From a virus: DNA of 30,816 nucleotides. Position numbers and translations under genes: made by a program. The notes beneath the pieces were generated by a model. It did no database searches and was not told the DNA's origin. It saw only the letters and a program-made list of their open reading frames with translations. The stretch's first letter is position 1. Each line of letters begins with the position of its first letter. Shown piece after piece: positions 6,784-13,877 of the stretch. The stretch lies in the IMG/VR virus record IMGVR_UViG_3300032156_001461, positions 1 to 30,816 of that record; one strand, given 5' to 3'.

Positions 6784-8100
6784 ATGAATAATCAAGACAA
6801 TGAATTAATAGAAAGTATTTTAAATAGAACTTTCTTTGAATCATGGAAAAATCAAAAATATTTAGAAGATCCTTATAAATATGGAAATTATTCAGAATTA
6901 GAATTACAAGTAACTGCAGCTTGTGATTTAGAATGTAAATATTGCTATTATGCAAAATATTCAAAAGATTTATATCCAGCAAAAATATCAAAACCAAAAA
7001 CAGTTTTAACTAATTTAGATATTATTCTTCAATGGTTAGGAAAAAATTCTCTATACCCAAAGATTTCTCTTTTTTCTGGAGAACTTTTTTCTACAAAACT
7101 AGGTTTCCAGGTTTTAAATAAAGTAATTAACTGGCATATTGAAAATAAAATAAACAACGGACAAATTGTAATTCCTACAAATTTTACATTCATATTTGAC
7201 AAAGAAAAAACAAGACGAATTGAATTCTTTTTAATGAAAGCTGCTATACATAAAATAAAGATTCATTTAAGTGCGTCAGTAGATGGTAAATATTGTGATG
7301 ATAATAGACCATTAAGAAATAAGACAATTAGAGCAGATGAATATTATGATGATTTATTTAAATTTTGTAAAAAATGGAATTTTACATTTCATCCAATGAT
7401 CTATAGTGAAAAGATAGAAAAATGGATAGATAATTTTTTATGGTTTCAAGAAAATTTTGAAAAATATGATATAGATTGGAAATCATTATATTTATTAGAA
7501 GTAAGAAATAAAGAATGGACAAAACAACAATTAAAAGAATTTTATAAATTTATTCGTTTTGTAGTTAAATGGAGTTATGAAAAATCAGGATTATCAAAAG
7601 AAGAATTTCCAAAATTCACTTTTCAAAATAAATTATTTAATCTATTTAGCATGTTCTCAACTACAGGTAGAGGAATTGGATGTTCAATACAATCAACTAT
7701 GCAATTAAGATTAGGCGATTTAACAACAACTTTATGTCATAGAAATTCTTATAAAGAATTAAATCTATTTAAATTTAAAACTGAAAACAATACTATTACA
7801 GGAATTGAAGCAATTAATGTACCTATGTTAATCACAATGTTTTCAACAAAAAGTTCAAATTTTCCATTTTGTGAACATTGTTCAATTAAAGAATTATGTA
7901 GTGGACAATGTTTAGGATCTATGTATGAAATAAATAAAGATAATTTTATTGTAATACCTACTGTATGTGCTTTAGAACATATAAAGGTTGCAGCAATACT
8001 TGACCAATTAAAAGAATTAGATCTATTTCAATATTTTTATAATTTCTCTATACCAAAAAGAGATAGTTTAAAAGTTTACGATAAAGAAATGAGAAGGTAA
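6784..8100 (+). CDS. Radical SAM/SPASM peptide-modifying enzyme
   Basis: A 438-residue protein. C47-DLE-C51-KY-C54 is the radical SAM cluster motif, and SGELF at about 99-103 takes the GGEP position. Near the C-terminus C363-x2-C366-x5-C372-x3-C376-x18-C395 is a SPASM auxiliary-cluster pattern (CX2CX5CX3C plus a later Cys), preceded by a 'GCSIQS...GDLTTTLCHRN' segment that normally supplies further cluster ligands. SPASM enzymes such as anSME and sactionine or epimerase RiPP enzymes act on peptides and proteins. AAGGAG precedes the ATG, ten bases after the repeat protein, so the two are almost certainly cotranslated. The best candidate substrates are the two repeat proteins. The exact chemistry (crosslink, epimerisation, oxidation) cannot be told. 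Confidence 0.85.
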   Translation: MNNQDNELIESILNRTFFESWKNQKYLEDPYKYGNYSELELQVTAACDLECKYCYYAKYSKDLYPAKISKPKTVLTNLDIILQWLGKNSLYPKISLFSGELFSTKLGFQVLNKVINWHIENKINNGQIVIPTNFTFIFDKEKTRRIEFFLMKAAIHKIKIHLSASVDGKYCDDNRPLRNKTIRADEYYDDLFKFCKKWNFTFHPMIYSEKIEKWIDNFLWFQENFEKYDIDWKSLYLLEVRNKEWTKQQLKEFYKFIRFVVKWSYEKSGLSKEEFPKFTFQNKLFNLFSMFSTTGRGIGCSIQSTMQLRLGDLTTTLCHRNSYKELNLFKFKTENNTITGIEAINVPMLITMFSTKSSNFPFCEHCSIKELCSGQCLGSMYEINKDNFIVIPTVCALEHIKVAAILDQLKELDLFQYFYNFSIPKRDSLKVYDKEMRR

Positions 8101-8105
8101 ATTTT

Positions 8106-8741
8106 ATGAATACTATTTATACTTTTGGAGATTCTCATTGTTGTTTTCCATGGGGAGTATTTAACGAAGAAACGAATCAATTTGAGATAAAAACACCAAA
8201 TGTAGTTGTTCCTTTTGACCATGTAATTGGTATACCACAAACTATGTATGAGTTTGGTTTGAGTCGGAAGATTATAGTTGATGATATTCCTGAAGAAGAT
8301 ATAGCTTGTTTTTGTTGGGGAGAAATAGATTGTAGATGTCATATTTATAATCATCAGCCTTGGAAAGAAACAATTGAAAATGTTGTAAAAGAGTATTTAA
8401 CGACTATTCGAGTGAATTCTAAAATACATTCTAAAATATGGATCTTCAATGTGGTACCACCTCTTCAAGAAAGAGATCGAATTGATAGATGGTATGGATC
8501 GCAAAATCAAAAAGTTCCATTTATAGGAACAGACGATGAACGTCTTTCATATGCAAAATATATGAATCAACTTCTTAAAGAATCAGAATTTACTTTTATA
8601 GATATTTGGGATAAGTATTGTAATAAAGATGGATTTCTTATTAAAGAATTAAGTGATGGTAGTGTGCATATTGCAGATAATCGATATTTAGTTGAATGGA
8701 TAAATCAATATAAATTAGGAAATATAGGGGAAAAATCATGA
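8106..8741 (+). CDS. SGNH/GDSL-type hydrolase
   Basis: A 211-residue protein. G8-D9-S10-H11 is the block I nucleophile, W-G72-E-I-D-C-R the block II glycine, N115 (FNVVPP) the block III asparagine, and D184/H188 (DGSVHI) the likely catalytic dyad, with one residue more than the usual DxxH spacing. The GDSH plus GEIDxR form is known from a phage and bacterial branch of the SGNH family, members of which are esterases or acyltransferases. No signal peptide is seen, so it should act in the cytoplasm. In this operon it could remove or transfer an acyl group from a modified product. It ends in an ATGA overlap with the next gene (8738). Confidence 0.7.
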   Translation: MNTIYTFGDSHCCFPWGVFNEETNQFEIKTPNVVVPFDHVIGIPQTMYEFGLSRKIIVDDIPEEDIACFCWGEIDCRCHIYNHQPWKETIENVVKEYLTTIRVNSKIHSKIWIFNVVPPLQERDRIDRWYGSQNQKVPFIGTDDERLSYAKYMNQLLKESEFTFIDIWDKYCNKDGFLIKELSDGSVHIADNRYLVEWINQYKLGNIGEKS

Positions 8742-9214
8742 ATCTTAAAGAAACAATGTGTTATCTTTCACAACAATTGGAAAAACAGCCATCACCTTTT
8801 GAAGAACATCAAATCTTAGAAGATTGTTTTAAAATGATAGAACAAGATATTAATCTATTAGAATCACTTGAAACTTCGTCAAATGATTTTATAGAACGTG
8901 ATATTGAATTAGTAAATAAATCATTATTTATCTTAATTAAATATCTTCTAACAGGAACTCTAGGAAAAGAAACTACAACATTTATAGAAAATATGTCACA
9001 ATTTATATTTAATTGGAATCAAAATATTTCTAAGATACAAACCATTGACCTTTTAACGAAATTAATATTTCAACATATTAATGCAATTGAACAAATAAAT
9101 ATTACAATTTCAACTCTTCAAAAAACAATGGCTATATATCAAGATCTTAGAAACTGGATGCCACCTGCTTATGATATAGCAAAAGTGTATTTTGATGAAC
9201 TTATGAAAGAATAA
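8738..9214 (+). CDS. Small alpha-helical accessory protein, copy 2
   Basis: A 158-residue helical protein, paralogous to 5485-5970 over the C-terminal 70 residues: FNWNQN, then a helical stretch of nearly equal length, then NWMPPAYDIAKVYFDELMKE against NWRPPAFKLSDHYYNLLKE. The N-terminal halves are only loosely similar. It is the last gene of the operon, coupled to the hydrolase gene by an ATGA overlap. The duplication suggests one copy per enzyme-substrate module. No known family recognised. Confidence 0.6.
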   Translation: MNLKETMCYLSQQLEKQPSPFEEHQILEDCFKMIEQDINLLESLETSSNDFIERDIELVNKSLFILIKYLLTGTLGKETTTFIENMSQFIFNWNQNISKIQTIDLLTKLIFQHINAIEQINITISTLQKTMAIYQDLRNWMPPAYDIAKVYFDELMKE

Positions 9215-9220
9215 GAATCA

Positions 9221-9244
9221 TTTTTTCAAAGAACAAATAAATAA
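9221..9244 (+). promoter_or_regulatory. Weak copy of the phage late-promoter-like motif
   Basis: AAAGAACAAATAAATAATAA shares AGAACAAA with the strong copies and has an ATAAATAA stretch in place of TATAAAT. It lies about 25 bases before the start of the first virion gene, the same distance as the strong copies, and marks the end of the accessory operon. Confidence 0.45.
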
Positions 9245-9267
9245 TAACACAATAAGGGAGACACCAA

Positions 9268-9783
9268 ATGCTTGGAGTAGTGAACCAGCAAGTAGAAGAA
9301 AGTTTTTCTGTATATAGCGAATGTAGCGGGTTTATTTCTGGTATTGATAGTACTGCCTTTACGTCGTTGGTATATGATCCAACTGGAACAGAAGTATCTG
9401 GAATTGTAGGGAATGGGTTTGTTGAGTTGGGAAATGGAAATTATAAGTATCTATTTACTCCAACTTCTATTGGTGATTGGTATGTAGGTGTTATTCATCC
9501 AGTATATTTCCCTTGGGGTAAATTTGATGAAGTTCAGGTTTATACTGCTGACTTGACAATGATTTATCGAGATGTTGTTAGAACTCTTGGTTTATCACAT
9601 TCTAATATTTTTATTGACCAAACCGTATATGATTCATTTGGAAACTTAATTGGTGCAAGAGTAAGAATTTATTCAGATGCTTTATCAGTTGGAACCAATG
9701 TTAATATTATTGAAACTTATAAAATTGATGTTGATTCTTCAGAACTTGGTAAATTTAATTATTGGAAACAATTGGTAACATAA
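9268..9783 (+). CDS. Virion/tail protein (Ig-like plus GLSHxNIxID module)
   Basis: A 171-residue protein. The first about 90 residues look like a beta-sandwich (VYDPTGTEV, GNGNYKYLFTP, IGDWYVGV). The last part carries 'TLGLSHSNIFIDQTVYDSFGNLIGARVRIY', a pattern that I recall from phage tail and virion proteins. The start has AAGGGAG seven bases upstream. It begins the structural gene series that follows the accessory operon. Structural role is likely, exact position in the virion unknown. Confidence 0.55.
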   Translation: MLGVVNQQVEESFSVYSECSGFISGIDSTAFTSLVYDPTGTEVSGIVGNGFVELGNGNYKYLFTPTSIGDWYVGVIHPVYFPWGKFDEVQVYTADLTMIYRDVVRTLGLSHSNIFIDQTVYDSFGNLIGARVRIYSDALSVGTNVNIIETYKIDVDSSELGKFNYWKQLVT

Positions 9784-9784
9784 T

Positions 9785-10210
9785 ATGAGATTAAGTTCAT
9801 ATTTAAACTTTATTCAAGAGTTTAAAATTAAAGAAGTTAATACGATGTTATTTAATACATATAGAAAAAATCTATGGTCAAGAAGTTTAGATATTATTGA
9901 AGGGCAAATAGTAAAATTACCTTTTATTGAAGAAGGATATATTTGGGGATCGTTTGTTACTAAAAAACCAAAACCCAATGATGTTGATTTGATTTGTAAA
10001 GTTGATCCAGAAAAAGTTAATATTGTTTTTAGACCCGCAAATAATATAAAAGAAATAGAGGCAAGAAAAGGATTTTTTTCAGAAGATTTAAACACATGGG
10101 TAGATGTTATTTTTGTTGATGGAATTAACTCACTTTATAATTACTACTTTAATTTACATAAGAAAAAATATCCTGGTTCTAAACCAATTAAGATATTTGG
10201 AGAAATCTAG
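9785..10210 (+). CDS. Minimal nucleotidyltransferase-fold protein
   Basis: A 141-residue protein. Residues around 55-72 read GSFVTKKPKPNDVDLICKV, the G-S-x(9)-D-x-D signature of polymerase-beta-like nucleotidyltransferases, and WVDVIFVD at about 105-112 supplies the third acidic strand residue. It starts one base after the preceding stop, with only a weak ribosome site (GGTAA). The internal ATG at 9845 has no better one. Substrate unknown. Such small enzymes occur as toxin or antitoxin partners and as RNA- or protein-modifying enzymes, but no partner domain is seen next to it. Confidence 0.55.
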   Translation: MRLSSYLNFIQEFKIKEVNTMLFNTYRKNLWSRSLDIIEGQIVKLPFIEEGYIWGSFVTKKPKPNDVDLICKVDPEKVNIVFRPANNIKEIEARKGFFSEDLNTWVDVIFVDGINSLYNYYFNLHKKKYPGSKPIKIFGEI

Positions 10211-10417
10211 ATGTCAATTGAAATAGCTACACTTGGTAAATTTAGAGGTGTTGGTTTTGGAGTTGGTGGTGGAGGAGGTGCACCTCCTATTCATGCAATT
10301 GCTGAGGAATCTGAGTTGCCTCCGTGGAAAGTAACTGTTAATAAAGTTTATTTTGAAGATTTATCTACTCAAGTGAATATCGAAATAAAAATCTTAGGAG
10401 GTGTTATAATAACATAA
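10211..10417 (+). CDS. Small glycine-rich protein
   Basis: A 68-residue protein with a FGVGGGGGAPP tract at about residues 16-27 followed by a short beta-rich end (VTVNKVYFEDL, VNIEIKILGG). It follows the preceding stop without a gap and has GGAGA nine bases upstream, so it is probably translated. No family recognised; a minor virion component would fit its position. Confidence 0.5.
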   Translation: MSIEIATLGKFRGVGFGVGGGGGAPPIHAIAEESELPPWKVTVNKVYFEDLSTQVNIEIKILGGVIIT

Positions 10418-10420
10418 GAG

Positions 10421-10442
10421 TTTTTAGAACAAAATATAAATA
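10421..10442 (+). promoter_or_regulatory. Late-promoter-like motif
   Basis: TTTTTAGAACAAAATATAAA followed by TAG. The TATAAATA octamer equals the T4 late promoter -10 element, and the upstream TTTTAGAACAAAA is shared with the other copies. It stands about 25 bases before the next start codon. Confidence 0.65.
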
Positions 10443-10464
10443 GAAATAAAAAGAGGAAAATCAT

Positions 10465-11163
10465 ATGTTATATTTAAAACCTAGTGAGGAAAAGAAACTA
10501 ACCTTTGAAGTAGATATTAATGGAGTGGAAACAAGTAATTTAAAAGGTTATGTCAGATTTGAACTATATGGAGCCGAATATGGTTTTCCTGCGGAAATTG
10601 AAAGAAATAAAATTACTGCAACAATTCCTCCGTTGACTGAAGTTGTTAAAAGAAATATTGAATCTGGTACAGTAATTGTTGTTAGATTAGAGATGTTTAC
10701 AGATAAATATTATTTTAGTCCTTGGTCTGGAGAAGTAAAATTTAGTAATCCAATGGATATTAAAGCAAAATTAAAAGAAGATGAAACTCCAGGAATTAAA
10801 ACAAAATTAGTCACATCTGAAATTGAGGAATCAAAGTTATCTAAAAAAGGAAGTATAGATAAAGAAAAATCTTTAGAATCTAAAGATATAAGAGGAATTA
10901 TGCACGAAGTATTAACCGAAATGGTTCCTACCAAAAAGAAAAAAGTCTCTGAATCCACGAAAAAAGAAAAAGAAGCAGTTACTAAAGAATATATTAGAAA
11001 TATTACAGAAGCAGGAATAATTAAATATATTGAAAAAGCTGGATCTAAGAACAAAGATATTCAAAGGATAATTTTAGAACAAGCAAGAACAGCTGCTCAA
11101 TCTAATGATAATTTCAAGATATTAAAAGAAGTTGTTAAGATAATGCAAAAGAAAAGGGGATAA
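10465..11163 (+). CDS. Virion-type protein, beta domain plus charged helical tail
   Basis: A 232-residue protein. Residues 1-95 alternate beta strands (LKGYVRFELYGAEYGFPAEI, YYFSPWSGEVKF). Residues 115-180 are Lys/Glu/Ser-rich and probably flexible, and the end (about 175-232) is helical and basic. The layout suggests a virion or assembly protein. I cannot match it to a named T4 gene. AGAGG is ten bases before the ATG and a promoter-like motif lies just upstream, so this gene starts a transcription unit. Confidence 0.5.
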   Translation: MLYLKPSEEKKLTFEVDINGVETSNLKGYVRFELYGAEYGFPAEIERNKITATIPPLTEVVKRNIESGTVIVVRLEMFTDKYYFSPWSGEVKFSNPMDIKAKLKEDETPGIKTKLVTSEIEESKLSKKGSIDKEKSLESKDIRGIMHEVLTEMVPTKKKKVSESTKKEKEAVTKEYIRNITEAGIIKYIEKAGSKNKDIQRIILEQARTAAQSNDNFKILKEVVKIMQKKRG

Positions 11164-11168
11164 ATATT

Positions 11169-11531
11169 ATGGCCGGATCAGACGATCTACCACCGAAAGT
11201 TCCCGTAGAAGAAGATAAAAATAATTTTGAATATTCGCACAAACAAAAAGAGCATACAGATATGAATCCACAAAACGTTATTCCTCAAAATGGGAATATT
11301 GCAAGAGTTGCGTGGAAAAATAGAAGAAGAATGGCATGGATTTCATTAATATCAATATTGGTTGTAACCTTGTTAGTTTTCTTTGTTGTTCCAGAACATA
11401 GACTTAAACTTTTAAGCGATGTAATAACTTGGTTCTATTTTACTATGGCCTCAATTGTAGGCGGTTATATGGGGTTTACTACATGGGCACATATAAGCGA
11501 CCAAAAAGGAAAAGGCGGATATGGCAGATAA
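11169..11531 (+). CDS. Small membrane protein, possible holin
   Basis: A 120-residue protein with a soluble, acidic N-terminus (1-50), a basic stretch (WKNRRRMAW) and two hydrophobic segments (about 57-76 and 86-107) joined by a short charged loop. Size and topology fit a phage holin or antiholin, and the next gene is a DUF5675-like domain often found near lysis genes. The stop overlaps the next start by 11 bases. The lysis role is inferred from topology and neighbours. Confidence 0.45.
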   Translation: MAGSDDLPPKVPVEEDKNNFEYSHKQKEHTDMNPQNVIPQNGNIARVAWKNRRRMAWISLISILVVTLLVFFVVPEHRLKLLSDVITWFYFTMASIVGGYMGFTTWAHISDQKGKGGYGR

Positions 11532-11985
11532 TGGGAATGGAAATGGCAATGGAAACGGGACTGGTCAAAATGTTGCTATTTTGACACGTTTTGCAATGTC
11601 AGACCAAGGAACAGAAGGTCAATTAATTACAGAAGGATTTTCATGTTTTACTTTAGAACTTCCTTGGAGAGATAATGAAAAAGGAATATCCTGTATCCCA
11701 CCTGGTGAATATCAAGCAATAATTACCAAAACTAATAGATATGGATTAGTTTATTGGTTACCAAAAGTAGATGGAAGAACCAGTATTCTAATTCATTGGG
11801 GCAATTATGCAGGAGATCCAATAAAAGGTTTAAAAACTCATTCAATGGGTTGTATTCTATTAGGAAAATTACTTGGATTTTTAGGAGGGCAAAGAGCGGT
11901 ATTAAATTCAAGAGTTGCTGTATCTCAATTTATATCAGCTATGAATTATGAACCGTTTATTTTGAAGGTTCTGGAGGGAATTTAA
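11521..11985 (+). CDS. DUF5675-like protein, possible cell-wall/lysis-associated enzyme
   Basis: A 154-residue protein. After an Asn-Gly repeat tract (residues 3-14, coded by a simple ATGGAA-like DNA repeat) come the blocks LTRFAMSDQGTEGQL, FTLELPWRDNEKGISCIPPGEYQ, GRTSILIHWGNYAGD and SMGCILLGK. These are the pattern of the DUF5675 family ('tlE.pw..N...sCIP.G.Y ... IH.GN ... GCi..G'). The conserved His and Cys (IHWGN, MGCIL) could form a catalytic pair, which fits speculation that the family is hydrolase- or transpeptidase-like. It is flanked by two membrane proteins, so a lysis cassette is plausible. Confidence 0.6.
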   Translation: MADNGNGNGNGNGTGQNVAILTRFAMSDQGTEGQLITEGFSCFTLELPWRDNEKGISCIPPGEYQAIITKTNRYGLVYWLPKVDGRTSILIHWGNYAGDPIKGLKTHSMGCILLGKLLGFLGGQRAVLNSRVAVSQFISAMNYEPFILKVLEGI

Positions 11986-12612
11986 ATGTTAATAGAAACT
12001 ATATTAGGTGGATTAACAGGAATAATTGGCACAGCACTTACAAGTATAATGAATTTTAAAACTCAAAAACTGAAAAATGAACATGAGATAGCTATGATAA
12101 GAGCACAAACAGCTGCTATGATCGAAGAGTCGAAAGCTCAAATTGAAATAACTAAAACCAGGATTGAAGGGGCCATAGAATTAGCAGATGCGGATGCATA
12201 TATTCAAAGCATAAAGGAAGGAAATAAGTCTATATTTAATGATAAGTGGATAGATAATTTATTTGCTGTTCAAGGAAAAATGAGATATATTGCTATTCCA
12301 ACCGCAGTATTAATTGCGTTTTTATTTGGTTTAATTGAATGGTTAAAACAATTTATGCGTCCTGGTTTAACAGCTTACTTGGTTATTATGACTTCATGGA
12401 TAACTTTAGTTGCAAAAGATATTTTAGAAAAAGCTGGGATTGGAGTTCAGAATGGAATAACCGGACCTCAAGCTTATGAAATATTTATTCAAGTTATTGG
12501 AATAATTATTTATCTTACTGTAAGTTGTGTAACATGGTGGTTTGGAGATAGAAGAGTAGCTAAATTTCTTATGAGATTGGATGACGGAAATTCTAAAACT
12601 AGTAAAAAATAG
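11986..12612 (+). CDS. Membrane protein with coiled coil, holin-like
   Basis: A 208-residue protein. A Gly-rich N-terminal hydrophobic stretch (1-22) is followed by an amphipathic helix or coiled coil (about 25-78, rich in Ala/Glu/Lys/Ile). Then come membrane spans at about 99-117, 127-145 and 163-186, and a basic C-terminus. The layout recalls three-span phage holins with an N-terminal helical region. It starts directly after the DUF5675-like gene with a GGAGGG ribosome site. Alternative: a structural membrane-interacting protein. Confidence 0.45.
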   Translation: MLIETILGGLTGIIGTALTSIMNFKTQKLKNEHEIAMIRAQTAAMIEESKAQIEITKTRIEGAIELADADAYIQSIKEGNKSIFNDKWIDNLFAVQGKMRYIAIPTAVLIAFLFGLIEWLKQFMRPGLTAYLVIMTSWITLVAKDILEKAGIGVQNGITGPQAYEIFIQVIGIIIYLTVSCVTWWFGDRRVAKFLMRLDDGNSKTSKK

Positions 12613-12625
12613 AAAGGTTAAATGA

Positions 12626-13210
12626 ATGGTGAATTATAAAGAAAAGATAATAAATATATTACAGAAGAATTTAACGGAAAAAGGATTTAAACTTTGGAAT
12701 GGAATAAATAAAATCTTACCAGACATATGGAATAAACCAACATCATCTACTGGAAAGTACCATAAAAAACTAAATGGTGAAATTCCAACTCAAGCTGAGC
12801 ACGTTTATGAGATGTTATATTCAGCAATAAAAGTAATAAGGTTATTTAATATTGAGCTTAATACTATTGAGACTGATAAAATATTACTTGCTATAGCTCT
12901 TCATGACTCATTAAAATATGGAGAATTAGGAAATAGAAAATTTGCTGATAATGGTCATGATAGAGATGCTGCAAATATGATTGCAGAAAATAAAGGTACA
13001 TTTCTAAAAATTTTTACTGAAGAACAATATAAAGTTTTAGAAGAATCTGTTAGATTTCATTCTGGAAAATGGAGTACAGAATGTTCTAAAGATCCAAATT
13101 TTACATTTAAGAATTTTAATCCAGAAACTATGTTTGTTCATGTTCTGGATATGCTAAGTTCGGAGGATTGTTTAAAAACGGATATAAACTATGACCAACC
13201 CAATATGTAA
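12626..13210 (+). CDS. HD-domain phosphohydrolase-like protein
   Basis: A 194-residue protein. H59 (QAEHVYEM), H93-D94 (ALHDSLKYG), H111 (NGHDRDAA) and D175 (VHVLDML) follow the H...HD...H...D order of HD metal-dependent phosphohydrolases, acting on nucleotides or cyclic nucleotides. H145 (VRFHSGKW) is a further conserved-looking residue. AAAGG lies eight bases before ATG 12626. Its end overlaps the next gene by 20 bases. It sits in a structural operon, so nucleotide-pool or anti-signalling roles are possible; there is nothing to identify the substrate. Confidence 0.65.
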   Translation: MVNYKEKIINILQKNLTEKGFKLWNGINKILPDIWNKPTSSTGKYHKKLNGEIPTQAEHVYEMLYSAIKVIRLFNIELNTIETDKILLAIALHDSLKYGELGNRKFADNGHDRDAANMIAENKGTFLKIFTEEQYKVLEESVRFHSGKWSTECSKDPNFTFKNFNPETMFVHVLDMLSSEDCLKTDINYDQPNM

Positions 13211-13877
13211 AGCACCACCATTAGCATCAGTTATTCTGGTGCCTGAATTGCAACACTGGTTTAACCAGTTTGTTGTTAATTCTGAAGTCAATAAAAATTT
13301 CATTCCATTTCCCGTTGATATAGCATTATTATATCTTGGCCAAAACTCTTTTATTGAACTTTTATTTAATGATAACTACTCAAAGCATTCCTACGAATAT
13401 AGATATAAGCAAGAAACAAATTCTCTTTGTATCCCAAGACAAGTATTTATGAGAATCATGTTATATCCAAGTGCTGCAAAGTATTTGATTTTGGATCCAA
13501 CTGGAAATAACGTTTTTAATTTACAACAAGATGATTTTACTCTTTTAGATGCTTTATTAGAATATAGAGATGAAACATCTGTGACTATAGTGGATACAAC
13601 TGGCGTTGCAATATTTGATTCTACTACGTCAATTTTATATGCTCATTATGATTCTCTTTCGACCAATCTTTCAAAAATGCTTTATTTGTATCTAGATTTG
13701 ATGGTTAATGGAAACTTTCAAAGATATGATAATTTAACTTTAATATCTAATGAAACGTTATTGGATTGTTGTTTTGAGGCCTATCTTATAGAACAGTATT
13801 ATAATTTTATGAGCCATAGAGTGCCTTCGTTAATCTACACGCCACCATATGGAGGAGCGGGAACTTGTTTACCATAA
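13191..13877 (+). CDS. Unknown virion-region protein
   Basis: A 228-residue protein of mixed alpha/beta composition, rich in Tyr, Leu and Asn, without motifs that I recognise. It overlaps the HD gene at its start and the tail protein I-like gene at its end, which implies coordinated translation with the latter. The ribosome site before ATG 13191 is weak (ACGGAT). A baseplate or tail-tip role is inferred from the neighbour only. Confidence 0.5.
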   Translation: MTNPICKAPPLASVILVPELQHWFNQFVVNSEVNKNFIPFPVDIALLYLGQNSFIELLFNDNYSKHSYEYRYKQETNSLCIPRQVFMRIMLYPSAAKYLILDPTGNNVFNLQQDDFTLLDALLEYRDETSVTIVDTTGVAIFDSTTSILYAHYDSLSTNLSKMLYLYLDLMVNGNFQRYDNLTLISNETLLDCCFEAYLIEQYYNFMSHRVPSLIYTPPYGGAGTCLP

